This document shows, in pieces, positions 12,305-24,003 of a stretch of 64,000 nt of DNA (position 1 is the first letter of the stretch; each line of letters starts with the position of its first letter). This stretch comes from Gnetum montanum (lineage: Eukaryota; Streptophyta; Gnetopsida; Gnetales; Gnetaceae): contig MNCI01009009.1 in NCBI GenBank assembly GCA_015680685.1, forward strand, positions 45,039-109,038, given 5' to 3'. A program made the translations under genes and the position numbers. Under the pieces are notes generated by a model. The model was not told where the DNA came from. It ran no database searches and worked only from the letters and a program-made list of their open reading frames with translations.

Positions 12305-13249
12305 CGCGATATCGTGGCCATCACGATATCGCATCCCATGTGATATCGCATACGCGATATCACAGTGCACCGCAATATCTATAAATAAGAGGCAGTTATC
12401 CCTTGTTTCCTAATCCTAGACTAGAAGTAGGGAAACTTTGGCAGATTGATCACTCCAGAGATAGAATATTTTCCATGTGCCCATAGTAGGATTCCTAAAG
12501 TGAACGGATCTTTATTCGAGCAACATTGTACCTGAACACAAGTTGTGTATGGCAATAAAGATGAACTTCCTGGATAAACCTTGTAGTGCATGGAATAGGA
12601 TTTTATTTAATGTTATTTATTGCTTTCTCTCTCACCCTTAAACTCCTAGAACATGGAATGAGTACGACTTGATTACGAGCATCCCAGTGTGACTACTTGG
12701 TAACCTAGTGGCGTATCTAGGATCTGCGCTTGGTAATCCCAATGGTAGTCATGTACCAAGATGTGTACAAATAATCAAGGAATCGGATGCTCATTGCACT
12801 TAGGCTAGATTAGATTCTCTCAACCCTTTCCTCCCAGTTAAGTGCCTCAGTACGACCACTTCGAGCACGTGCATTACGTGTGGTGATCCCAATAACGATT
12901 AGCATTTCGTAGCCACGGTTGCATTGGTTCAGGGTGTGTACGGTAAGTGGGAACGGATGCTGACGCTAGGTAATTTAGACTTAGTTATTAGTTAGAGTTA
13001 GTAATTAGTTTCTCAACCCTTCACCTTGATAGCATAGGAGAAAAACATAAAAAGATATAAAAATCATACACCTCGGACTTACTTAACCATACACCATGAT
13101 AACTACAAGTAAGTCTAGAAAGACAATGAATGGTTAACCTTAAGTGTTCCATGAGGCATGTAGGCATTTACTCTATAGAGTTCGACTGGATTGCACGTGC
13201 TACGTTCGTATTCGTATGGTTGAGTGTAGGGGTACCTCGCCACTCATCA
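12305..13249 (+). repeat. 3' LTR of element A
   Basis: About 945 bp, ending CTCATCA at 13249, with TATAAATA at 12380-12387. The first eight bases (TGATGAGA) are missing, so the LTR begins at CGCGATATCG right after the polypurine tract. Apart from the promoter-proximal modules it matches the 5' LTR closely. Confidence 0.92.
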
Positions 13250-13634
13250 ACAACATTTTTACTTGGTTCACCCAACAATAATTACTTAGTAACCTAGTAG
13301 TAATTACATAAGTGTAGGATATGCAAAAAAAAAAAAAATGAATTCTTATCATCTAAAATAGCTTAGCTCATTAATATTTATGCTTCAACTAATTAGATTA
13401 AAATTTTAATATTTTAATATTTCATTGTAGTCATAATAACAATAAAATCATATGCATCAATGACACTTAACCATATGCATAAGCGCTATATGAGTATACT
13501 AATGAAGACAACAACTTGTGATCAAGCACTTAGCTCTCGAGTACCACACTAGCCCAATCCATGGGATATATTTGGTTACATGTAAATGCTTATGATTTGT
13601 ATGGTTGGATGTAAGGTATACTCACTGCTCATCA
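13250..13634 (+). repeat. Right remnant of the 5' LTR of element H
   Basis: It aligns with the end of F's LTR: the ACCCAACAATA segment, a run of ATTTTAATATTTTAAT, the GACACTTAACCAT segment, and the end GCTCATCA at 13634. A poly-A run lies at 13325-13338. The LTR is more decayed than those of A-D, indicating an older insertion. Confidence 0.7.
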
Positions 13635-13990
13635 TTGGCACCATTATTAGGAACTTATGATAGTGATCTAAATAGTTAGAATCATTTATCATTGCTATTT
13701 GAACCTAGGCTAATTAGAGTAAATTTTTAATATTTTAATATTTCATTATGGCCTTAGTAACATTAGAATCATATGCCTTAATTACACTTAATCATACACA
13801 TAAGAGCCACATGACTATAATAGCAAAGACAAAAATCTACAATCAACCACTTAGCTATCTAACACCATGCTAGCCCAGTCCATGAAATATGATTAGTCAC
13901 ACATAAATTCTTATGATTTGTATGGTTGATTGTAAGATTTACTCACTATTCTTCCTTAGCATCATTATTTGAAACTAGCACTAGTGGTTC
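13380..13990 (+). repeat. Tandem duplication of the H LTR end, period about 320 bp
   Basis: The last 290 bases of the LTR and the primer-site region (13380-13670) recur in diverged form at 13700-13990. The second copy ends with a decayed LTR end and primer site (CTTCCTTAGCATCATTATTTG, read in two parts around 13952-13975). Both copies have the ATTTTAATATTTCATT segment. The duplication lies before gag. Confidence 0.6.
13636..13653 (+). other. Primer-binding site of element H (decayed)
   Basis: TGGCACCATTATTAGGAA follows the CTCATCA end and matches the tRNA-Asp-type site at most positions. Confidence 0.6.
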
Positions 13991-14089
13991 ATATAGCTAG
14001 ACTTATTTATGATCAATATTTATATTTAAATATTATCATTTTAAAAATAATATTATTTTATTCAAACACACATAACTAAAAATATCTTC

Positions 14090-15964
14090 TTTTCATAGGG
14101 ATAATTTCACACCTGCTAATGATTTTAGAAGGGGACATGATAGAATCTTCAAGAATAGGAATGATGTAGCCCATCAAGTTAAAGTTTTCTATAAACATCT
14201 AGATCCTTACTACCTCAAAGTCACTTTCATCCTTCACCAAGATGATTAGTTGCAATGGAGGAACCTAAAAGGCAATATTTTGTCATCACCCAATCACTTA
14301 GTTCCATTGAAGCTCATGAAAGCATTAATGAGAGTTAAACTCAAAGTAGCTGATAGTAATTATAAGGTGGCTAATGAGATGTCCAAGCTCTATCAACTCA
14401 CTAAATTCTACTTATATAAAGATCATTTTATGAAGACATGTCGTGAAGTTGCAAAGGAAAAGATGACCACTATCTCATTAACATCATAGTCAATAAAGAA
14501 GAACAAAAATTATCGATCTTGTAGATTACATTACAAAAATGCTTCTTTCTTCACTAAAGATGACTTGAAAAATCTATTATCATATTCAACCTTGGTGAAC
14601 AACTAAGAAAAATGGAGAGCAAGATTCACCACAAAAATCTCTAGGCCTAGGTCTTCTTATAGGTCATCTAGAGAAAACCAAGGAATCATGGGAGGAGAGC
14701 AAGCTAGCATGACTCTCCTAGTTCTTCATCATCCTTGTCCTCATCATTCTCAAGCTCTGATGAGAATAACCATGGCTAAGAAAAAAAGAATCATGATAGA
14801 TGACCTACTGAAGATGACCAAAGAGGTCATCATAGAGGTGAAATTAGAGATGGTGGACATGATCAAGAATCAGAGCACAAACACGAATGATAACATAACA
14901 AGAAACATCAAAGAGGACAAGGTCATGACAAGAATCATGTTGAATGAGATGGCTATGATGAACCCCTTCTTACTACAAGAAGCATGATCAATATCAAGGA
15001 GGTGATGTCTATTCAATCCAAGCATCAAAAGAATAGCTAAATAAAATGGCTAGACAAGAACAACATTCCTAAGTTTGAGAAAAGCTATAATGTTGATCTA
15101 TGTCATCACTTACAAACCTCTCATGATATTTGTGCATCGAAAAAAATTGAAAATAAATGACAAAATCTAAAATTATTCTCTATGAAACCCATTAAAGAAT
15201 CTAAAAGCTAGTACTAATCCTTAAAATCTAAATCTATTTGGTGATGGAGTATGATGTTGGAGTTATTCAATGATAAATATAAACATACTCTAAGTGTCCA
15301 ACTTGAGGAAGCAAATCCAAGGATTGAAGCAATAGATTCATAAATCCCATGATATGATCCTATGTAAATACTATTCCTTGCTACACAAATGTGCAAGTCG
15401 TGACTTCTCTCAAAGGGAATAACAAGGTCACATCATATATGAGCTCTAAAGAAAAACCAAATCAACTCTTGGGGTTTATGCCCAACTAGTAAAGGAAGAT
15501 GAAAAGCTAATGAAATAGGAAATCACTGAGAAGTATAATAAAGACTTTCCTTTTCATAAAATAAAGTTCATCTTTGTAAATCAAAATAGGTGCCAACATT
15601 GGAAGAAGTGATTAAGTAGAAAATCTTGTCAATAATAAAATTAATTTTTGAAATTTTATCCAAGGCCAACAAATTTGTGGAATTCAATCAATGAAAATTT
15701 TCAATCAACATTGAAAATTATAAAGGAGAAATCAAAGTAAGGTGGAGTTGGAGATAAGAAAAAAATATAGAAGAAAGACATAGGAAATGATTACTACTAA
15801 TAGATAGGGAAAGTAGTTTGTAATTGAGAAGGTTGCATATTCAAATTCAAATAATTATGATTATGATATCAGCTAGAATTAATATTCTAAGGACTATGTT
15901 GGATGATGTCACATCTTCAAGAGTCTTGACCTTATGCCCTAATAAATATCAGTTTAGCTAGTCA
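14090..15964 (+). pseudogene. gag pseudogene of element H, first part
   Basis: The FILHQDD motif at about 14230 and the following WRNLKGNI segment correspond to the N-terminal gag domain of B and D. A charged, low-complexity segment follows (14690-14990). The capsid region is then recognisable at 15040-15500, aligning with B in the order 'tissue' of conserved Trp, Tyr and Leu positions. Stops and frameshifts are frequent. The gene is cut at 15964 by F and resumes at 57162. Confidence 0.6.
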
Positions 15965-16802
15965 TGTCAATTTAGTAACATCAATGCATTAGCATCAACA
16001 TAGTCCTTGCTTCATCAATGCATTAGTGTTAATACATGCATAATAAATACCCATATAAATATGTGTACCCATAGCATTTATGGCACTATTCGATCATTCC
16101 CTTAGCTAGACTCTTACAATTTCATTTCTTAAACATTAGAAGTTTCCCACTAAGCACCAACAACATGGATTACATGAATTGTATAGAATTTTATTCAAGT
16201 GCTTAATATACTTAGACATACTTACATGATAGAAATAAAATCAAAATCTATTCTACTCATTACAATTCTTGGCTTAGTATTTTAATCATCTACTTCACAA
16301 TTTACTTTAATTATTTTTTTACTTTTAATGTATTTAGTTAAATGGTTTATTTCATTATAATTAAACTAACTTGCATTGGCAAAACCAACTTTAAGCATAA
16401 ACATATTAATGTTTGGTAATCTTAGTAGTGGACACTTGGTATACCCAACAATGAATACTTAGCAACCTGATGATGTTAATACATGTTTAGGATGTATATG
16501 ACAAGTTGGACAAGAATGTTCTATGCTTAGGCTAGGTTAGATTCATTTCCCATACTTAGGTTAATTACATTAATATTTTAATATTTTAAAAAATTTAATA
16601 ATAAAACACAATCACATGCCTCAATTATACATAATTATATAACTTAAGAATACACAAGTATGGTTATGAAGACAACAATCTATGACTTAACACTTAACTA
16701 TCTAAGGCATCCAACTAGATCCAATCCATGGAATTCAATTAGATTATGCATGAACGCCTATGATTCATATAGTTGGATGTAAGGTTACTTTATTGCTCAT
16801 CA
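15965..16802 (+). repeat. 5' LTR of element F
   Basis: 838 bp, beginning TGTCAATTTAG and ending GCTCATCA. It matches 52723-52820 plus 56411-57161. A TATA-like AATAAATA lies near 16041. U3 contains ATCAATGCATTAG repeats rather than the GATATCGC modules of A-D. The left edge is uncertain by about 25 bp. Confidence 0.75.
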
Positions 16803-16803
16803 T

Positions 16804-16821
16804 TGATACCATTACCAAGAG
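16804..16821 (+). other. Primer-binding site of element F (decayed)
   Basis: TGATACCATTACCAAGAG is a decayed form of the tRNA-Asp-type site. It follows the LTR after one base, with the same spacing as in A and B. Confidence 0.6.
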
Positions 16822-16927
16822 TTAGTGCTAGTATTTTAGGTAGTTAGGATTATTTAAGAATCATTGTTGAAGTCCACAATAAATTATCATTTGAAAATAA
16901 TACTATTTTATTCTAAGACATACTTAT

Positions 16928-17687
16928 TGATGAGACGCGATATCGCGGTGCGTCGCCAAGTCTATAAATAAGAGGCAGCTCTCCCTTGTTTCTAATCCTA
17001 GGATAAACAGTAGGGAAACTCTGGTAGATTGATCACTCCAGAGATAGAATATTTTCCATGTGCCTGCAGTAGGAGTCCTAAAGTGAACAGATCTTTATTC
17101 GAGCAGACATTGTACCTAAACACAAGTTTGTGTACAGAAATATAGACGAACTTCCTGGATACACCTTGCAGTGCATGGAATAGGCTAATTAGGATTTTAT
17201 TTATTGTTATCTACTATTTTCCATTTAAATTCTTTATTAGTATTAATTCTCTCTCAACCCTTCTCTCCTAGTTAAGTGCCTCAGTACGACCACTTCGAGC
17301 ACGTGTGTTACGCGTGGTGATCCCAACAACGATTAGCATTTGGTAGTCACGGTTGCATCAATTTAGGGTGTGTACAGTAAGTGGGAACAGATGCTGATGC
17401 TAGGTTAATTTAGACTTAGTTAGTTAGTTAAAGTTAGTAATTAGCTTCTTCAACCCTTCACCTCAATAGCATAGGAGATAAAAGATAAAAAGATATAAAA
17501 ATCATATACCTCAAACTGACTTAACCATACACCGTGACAACTACAAGTAAGTTTGGGAAGACAATGAATAATTAACCTTAAGTGTTCCATGAGGCATGTA
17601 GGCACTTAGTCTATGGAGTTCAACTAGATCGCATGTGTTACACTTGTATTCGTATGGTTGAGTGTAGGGGTACCTCTCCACTCATCA
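16928..17687 (+). repeat. 5' LTR of element B
   Basis: Starts TGATGAGACGCG, ends CTCATCA, with TATAAATA at 16963-16970. Only one GATATCGC module remains before the TATA box, against several in the 3' LTR, which accounts for most of the length difference. Confidence 0.94.
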
Positions 17688-17688
17688 T

Positions 17689-17706
17689 TGGTGCCGTTGC
17701 TAGGGA
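17689..17706 (+). other. Primer-binding site of element B
   Basis: TGGTGCCGTTGCTAGGGA is complementary to the tRNA-Asp 3' end except at two positions. Confidence 0.85.
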
Positions 17707-17830
17707 CTAAGTGTTTGTGCGCTACGTAGAACATAAGAGATCATTCACATCATTGGGAGCTTGAACGAACCTTAGGGTTAATCATAAGAAAAATTAAATA
17801 ACGGTTAAATAGCACACTGAATAAGACATC

Positions 17831-20800
17831 ATGTCTTCCTCTTCTTCTCATAAGAGCAACACACCACCTAGGGATCATACGAGAAACAGTCAACAATCAA
17901 AAACACATACCCTCAATTAGCCAGTTCCTCAACAATACAAAGTGGGATATACTCATCCTGATGAGTATGTACCTGATTACACTTTTATCCTCCATCAGGA
18001 TGAACATATGCGTTGCAGAGATTTACAGGGTAACATTGTGTTACCTCCAAATAGTGCAATCCCAAACATGCTTCTTCGTGCTTTGGCACAAATTGGCATG
18101 ACGGAATTATACATCAAATATGTTGTGGCAAGTTTTGACATGAGGGATTATCATCCCACAGCTTTACAACGTATGATGGACTCAAGGAAGGAGAGCCAAC
18201 ATACACAGTTGAAGGGCAAAGAGGTCCCGCACGTCCTAAGTGAAACTAGAGATGGTGAACCACTAATAACAAGTTCTCTATCAAGAGATGTTCCCCCTCC
18301 TAACGATGGTGAGGAGGTTGGGTATCAAAACCTATGCTCAACAATACACAACCCTGGTTCTGATGCCCATGAACACCAGCTATTCACTAAGGGAACAACA
18401 ACATATAACAAGGATGGGCACTCTAATCGTCACCATGATTGGAGCAGGGATAACAGAAGAGAAGGTAGGAGACATCACCATGGCAATGGCTCTCCTTCTT
18501 CTTCCCCTTCATCTCATCACTCATCCTCTCCTTCCACCTCTGGGTGTAGCCATCATGAGCATAATGGTGAGGATAGAGGTAGAAAAAATGAGAAACCTCG
18601 ACGGGAGAGTCGAGAGAGAGGACAAGGGCATAAACGAAGGGAAAGTAGGAAACAACGTAGACATCACAGGTGTCATGAAAGAGATGATCATGACGAGCCC
18701 CTATTGGCAACCCAAAGTATGCTAAATATAACAGAGGTAGTTAGGATCCCAACAAGGCATTTAAAAGATAGTCGAATCAAGCACTTAGACATGAACAATA
18801 ACCCAGATCCGCAAAATCAACAACACGAATCCGCAAAATCATTTACAAAAATTCCACAATGCCTACACCTTGCAAAACATAGAGAACGAGTGGCAGAAAC
18901 TTAAGTTGTTTCCCAGGCCACTCATCAAAGAAGCAGAGAGTTGGTACCGATCCTTAGAACCAAAAACCATTAGGAGGTGGAGTACGATGTTAGAACTCTT
19001 CAACGATAAGTATCAAACATACTCCAGAGTGTCTAATTTGCATAAGCAGATCCAAGGATGGAAGCAAGGTACTCATGAACTCTTGGATGTTGCCATGGAC
19101 CATTACTACGCATTGCTACATCATTGCCCGGGCCATGGTTACTCTCAGCAGAATCAACTCTGCCACATCATAGATGGGCTAAGGTATGAGACTAGGAGAA
19201 CCCTTGGGACTTATGCCCAAGGGCGATTATCAAAACTTAGATCCCATGAAGTACATCGCTTGTTGGAACAAGTAGCAAAATAAGAAGGGGAGCTATGAAA
19301 AAGGGAAAGTGCGAAAGAATACAACCATGATCCTTCCCTCCAGAAGAGGGGAGTGAAATTTTGTGATGAAGAGGATGAGTCACCACTCAAAGAGTTGGTG
19401 AACAGAAAGACCTTGCCGCTTTAGAAACTAACAATGGAAATAGTGGCAAAGGTAGATGATGTATGGAGCTCCTTAGACAATAAAATTGAAACTTTCCTAA
19501 AGATTGTAGAGGAGTCTGAGGAACGAAGTAGTGACAAAGGTAAGACAAAGTGGAGAGATTTAGGCCCTACACATAACAAGGGTAAGGGAAAAATAACTAT
19601 CTCCAATGAAGTTATGGATTCAGATACAGACAATGATGGTGGATGTGAGATCTACCAATATGACCATCCTAAGGGATGTTGTCCAATCATCTCACATCTA
19701 CAAGAGTCTAGGGTGTATGCACTCAACCTGAGACTCAACAAACGGCAGACACGCCGAAGGTTACCTTATCCCCAAGGTAACCTAAGACAGTTCCACCAAC
19801 TGTTGACATACTATCCAAGTGGAACTCCACTGCAACCCATCAGACATCATCAGCAATGGCAATACCCACAGTCATGGGGGATGCCACTGCTGAAACAATA
19901 GTACCCTTACTGGCAGCCAGACCCAAATGGATATTATGTGCAGCAGCCGATTTCTCCAAGTGACTCCATGGGTCACACAACTCCCCAACATGACTACCAA
20001 GTTTGAGAGTACTTTAGAAGGACTCCTTCTCCTCCACATTCATACCATCCTCCTAATCCATCTACACCTCTTCCACCGGTAGTTCCCATAACACCTCCTA
20101 CTCCAACAATGCAAGGGAAACTCCCTAGTCAACCGCAGCAATGCAACATTACGAGAGCCGTAAACATTCAACCCACTACTGGTTCTGACAACTGTAAGAA
20201 GAGAAGACCTTTCTTCAGAACCAAAAGCCTAGACAAGCTCTCACAATCACAAGCGGTTGAGTCTGTGACCACTCCTCCAACATACAAGGCTTTGGAGCTC
20301 CCTTAAAACCAAAATCAGAGCTCAACGTAGACGATTATGTTAACACATACCGTAATCAACTGGATCAAGTTAGGCCACCTTCCCAAGAAACTAATTGACC
20401 TTGGGAGGCCCTTAATCTATCTACAAGTCACTGGAAACGTACCACATAAGGCTCTTCTTGACTCAAATTCCAGAGTCAACTTGATTTCACAAGAAATATA
20501 TCAAGCCTAGAACCTACCCCAACTTAAGAAGAGCAACATTCAAATTGAGTTGGTAGACCAGTCCATCACCATTCCCTTGGGATTGGTGGAGGACATCATT
20601 ACCACTATGTGTGGTTGGTCATACCCAGCTAATTTCCTAGCGATTGAAGTTAACAACAACGAAGAGGACTTCCCAATTATAATGGGAAGGGCATGGCTGA
20701 GTACAGTAGATGCATGCCTAGGAATTCGTGATCTTTCCTTGGAAATTTCTAAGGTAAACATTTATGGAAAGATCAAGAAGAGGAAATTTCCATGCATCAC

Positions 20801-21167
20801 ATACAATGATTCATCGGGTGATGACATGGAGGAATGCTCCACATCTCCTCCATGCAGTAGGTGTGCCCTTGAAATTGTGAAACAAAGATGCCTGTATGTA
20901 GCAACCACACAACAAGTAGTGGACACCCCGTGGTTGACAGCTACTAGAAAGAGCAAACCAATATGCATGGAACGAACTAAGGAAACAACTCATGTTAACA
21001 AAAAAGGCATAGACACATAGGAATATGACCATTGCCAACTTCCACCCCTTAACCTAGAAACATCAATTGAGAGAAGTTGGGCACTTTTACGAAATTCAAA
21101 TAGACACTCATTATTTTGGATCTCTCCCTTTCCATTCAGTCATGGAGGAGACGGCCACCTATGCTGA
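17831..21167 (+). pseudogene. Gag-protease pseudogene of B
   Basis: The ATG at 17831 is chosen because D uses the same site and the frame continues. Order: Ser-rich start; N-terminal domain with THPDEY and FILHQDE; a His/Arg/Ser-rich basic linker (18420-18700); a capsid domain of the retrotransposon gag type (about 18730-19290, with WYRSLE and ELFNDKY); a decayed zinc knuckle near 19650 in which the second Cys is Tyr; a Pro/Gln-rich linker; and a protease (20460-20780) whose catalytic triplet reads DSN. Defects include a TAG at 17918, a frameshift near 18850 caused by a short duplication, and a TAG at 21018. The ancestral stop is at 21165-21167. Confidence 0.9.
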
Positions 21168-21195
21168 TCATTGGAGGCCCTTAGTTCTTTTTAAG

Positions 21196-21330
21196 TTTTT
21201 GTTTTACACATTTTTGTTTTACACATTTTTGTCTTGCACATTTTTTTTTTACACATTTTTGTTTTACACATTTTTGTTTTACACGTTTTTGTTTTACACA
21301 TTTTTTTTTTACACATTTTTGTTTTACAAC
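21196..21330 (+). repeat. Minisatellite of TTTTTGTTTTACACA units
   Basis: About nine 15-bp units lie just after the gag-protease stop, with single-base variants (ACGTTT, CTTGCACA). The two overlapping open frames rich in Phe, His, Tyr and Leu are artefacts of the repeat. Confidence 0.85.
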
Positions 21331-21693
21331 TTTCTTTAAATTTTCTTATGTTTGTTTTACAACATCGTTATACTTTTTCATTTTATGTGTGTGTGTGTGT
21401 GCATGTGTGTTATCCACCCTATAAGTTTGTCACCTAATAAGTGTTCTTCCTAATGGTGTGAACTAGTTTCATATTAATTGCTAATGTTTGGTTTTTACCT
21501 TTAAGTCATGATGTTGATACTAAGGTATGTTTCTTTTGATATGGTAGGCAATGAGTTCACTTCATCCATTCATCCACCAGTTTCTATGGTCTCTCTCTGC
21601 TTGCCAATGTACAGCCCCCTTTCTAAATAAGAACATTAATGAATCGGTGACTAGGCATTTCTCAAACTAAGGAAGGACTCAAGGATTGGAAAA

Positions 21694-21716
21694 GGGTGTG
21701 ACTTCAAGGGAACTTG
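21694..21716 (+). other. Conserved noncoding box 1 (B copy)
   Basis: Identical in its core (GGGTGTGACTTCAAGGG) to the A copy and at the same relative place between the minisatellite and the stem-loop. Confidence 0.6.
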
Positions 21717-22368
21717 ATGCATTTGTGTTGGACATTCTCTTAGGTGCTTGGATGTTTTCTTCTTGAGTTTTCTTATCATTTTGACGTCACTCAATCATTA
21801 GGAAGCTGAGCAAATAAAAATAACAAAGTCTTTGCATGGTGTGGTTCTCACACATAAAAACACAAAACACAAAAGCGAAAAAAAAAAACAAAGAAAGTAA
21901 GAATTCAAAGCACACCCCTTAGACAAAACAATCCCGTGGGCTACAATCACTGGTTATGGAACCAAAAATGTTCCCTCTAACTAAGGCCCTTCTCACTTCT
22001 CATTCTCTCCTCCTTGTTTCGTTGGAATGATGGTGACTCTTGGAGAAGGCATTCTTGTTACTTCAAGTGGATGGATTGGCCAAATGCATTAATGCAAAGT
22101 CACTGGATGTGGTTGATTTGAGGCTGGAGTTGGAATGAGATTTACCAAATCACATTAATCATGAAACACATAAGGGGTTGTACACCACCTTGTTCTTGGG
22201 ATTCAATTCCATTCTCTTCTCTCCATCCTTCTCTCCGTATTTACCTCATTGTCGTTTGTATCATTAGTGTATATTTTGGTTGATGCATTGTTTTCTTTTT
22301 GGTAAATTCTTGCAGTTAAGGCTTTAACTCTTGTTCCAAATGACATTCCCAAAGCCTATGGACTCTTT

Positions 22369-22431
22369 GAATATGGGTTTGTCAGGGCATTAAAGGCATG
22401 AGCCGGCTTTGGGGAGGACCCACTGACATTC
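22369..22431 (+). ncRNA. Conserved RNA stem-loop (B copy)
   Basis: 63 nt. GAATATGGGT (22369-22378) pairs with ACCC (22418-22421) and ACATTC (22426-22431), with one A-C mismatch. The inner hairpin GGC-ATGA-GCC and the box CTTTGGGGAGGACCCA are kept. Confidence 0.6.
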
Positions 22432-22799
22432 CTATTTGGTGCATCAATTAACTTCTTTTTCCTAACATTTTTGCAATTAATTTTATTTTATTCATTTCCA
22501 TCTTCACATCCATTTTATCAATGCTATAGTTTTCCCTTTTTACCGATCTTTCTTATTCCTTTTCTTTCTCCATTCTAACGCTACCGAAGGTTTGCAATTA
22601 GTCATGGGGGTACGGGGCCTAATTTTTTTGATTTTCTCCTAGCCCCAATTTTTTTTCAATTTTCTCCTAACTCCTACACCTTCGGTAGTTCTCATTATTA
22701 TATCTCCAGATCCATATCAGCCATAACACAACCCAGCCAATAGACCTTTCACCATAGCAACGTATCAACTACATTGAAATTCATTTACCCTTGCTAATA

Positions 22800-22990
22800 T
22801 AAGATTGTGTTGTGTATGTAGATGACAATCATATGAAAATGGAGGGGATATGGAGGGAAAATTTGGAATGAACCGGTGTTGAAGTAGCTATGCAAGGAGC
22901 AAGATCAATGGCACACGTACAGATGGACAAGGAAAGGCGCAATCTGGGTGTTGGCAGCAACAACACTTATTTCCCTCTCTCTTTCTCAGC
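22800..22990 (+). pseudogene. Relic of the ORF2 leader intron region (B)
   Basis: TTGCTAATATAAGATTG at about 22791-22807 is followed by GTGTATGTAG and an ATG at 22821, as in A and D. The donor has changed to CAAC/GTATCA near 22763. The reading frame after the ATG is broken early, so the short peptide of A is not preserved here. Confidence 0.3.
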
Positions 22991-23167
22991 TGCCAACTAA
23001 GGCCTGATGTCAATGTAATAAGGTGTTCACTCTTGTTGTCATGAACACCAGTTTTGTTGAGTCTTGTAATGATGATCCGTTCACATGTCATCCCATTAGT
23101 TCCATTTGAGTCAATAATCCCATACCTTCCCGATATTATTGTAAGGAACTCGACGATGAGTTTTTAT

Positions 23168-23182
23168 TTAGTCATGGGAGTA
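23168..23182 (+). other. Polypurine tract of element B
   Basis: The segment TTAGTCATGGGAGTA ends directly at the TGATGAG of the 3' LTR. Confidence 0.75.
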
Positions 23183-23998
23183 TGATGAGACGCGATAACG
23201 TGATATCGTAGCCGTCGCAATATTGCATCCCTCATGATATCCCATACGCAATATCGCAGTGCGCTGCCAAGTGTATAAATAAGAGGTGGCTCTCCCTTGT
23301 TTCTCATCCTAGGCTAAACAGTAGGGAAACTCTGGCAGATTGATCACTCCAAAGATAGAATATTTTACATGTTCCCGTAGTAGGAGTCCTAAAGTAAACG
23401 GATCTTTATTCAAGCAGACATTATATCTAAACACAAGTTTGTGTATGGAAATAAAGACGAACTTCTTGGATACACCTTGCAGTGCATGGAATAGGCTAAT
23501 TAGGATTTTATTTATTATTATCTATTGTTTTCCATTTAAATTCTTTATTAGTATTAATTCTCTCTCAACCCTTCTCTCCTAGTTAAGTATCTTAGTACGA
23601 CCACTTCGAGCATGTGCGTTACGCGTGGTGATCCCAGCAACGATTAGCATTTGGTAGCCGCGGTTGCATCAGTTCAGGGTGTGTACAGTAAGTGGGAACG
23701 GATGTTGACGCTAGGTTAATTTATACTTAGTTCATTAGTTAAAGTTAGTAATTAGCTTCTTCAACCCTTCACCTCAATAGCATAGGAGATAAAAGATAAA
23801 AAGATATAAAAATCATATACCTCAGACTTACTTAACCATACACCATGACAACTACAAGTAAGTCTGGGAAGACAACGAATAATTAACCTTAAGTGTTCCA
23901 TGAGGTGTGTAGGCACTTAGTCTATGGAGTTCGACCGAATCGCGAGTGTTACGCTCGTATTCGTATGGTTGAGTGTAGAGGTACCTCGCCACTCATCA
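23183..23998 (+). repeat. 3' LTR of element B
   Basis: 816 bp from TGATGAGA to CTCATCA, with TATAAATA at 23274-23281. Before the TATA box are several GATATC-type modules that the 5' LTR lacks. Confidence 0.94.
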
Positions 23999-24003
23999 CT
24001 TAT

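Larger units (their letters stand above)
7432..13249 (+). mobile_element. Element A: non-autonomous gypsy-type LTR retrotransposon with a gag-protease remnant
   Basis: This is a complete insertion of 5,818 bp. It has two LTRs, a tRNA-Asp-type primer site, a decayed gag-protease frame, about 2 kb of noncoding DNA and a polypurine tract. The flanks are ACAAT (7427-7431) and ACAAC (13250-13254), an imperfect 5-bp target duplication. It lies in the 5' LTR of the older element H. Reverse transcriptase, RNase H and integrase are absent, so it must have moved with enzymes from another element. Compared with B it has also lost the capsid part of gag. Confidence 0.9.
16928..23998 (+). mobile_element. 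Element B: non-autonomous gag-protease LTR retrotransposon
   Basis: 7,071 bp, flanked by an exact CTTAT duplication (16923-16927 and 23999-24003), inserted in the leader of F. It has LTRs of 760 and 816 bp, a primer site, a gag-protease frame of about 1,110 codons with a few defects, a minisatellite, two conserved noncoding boxes and a polypurine tract. It has no RT, RNase H or integrase. Confidence 0.95.

Noticed and set aside
21067-21437. Two open frames rich in Phe, Leu, His and Tyr that look like small membrane proteins
   Set aside because: They lie on the 15-bp minisatellite of B. A period divisible by three keeps frames open by itself, and A and D have different frames at the same place.
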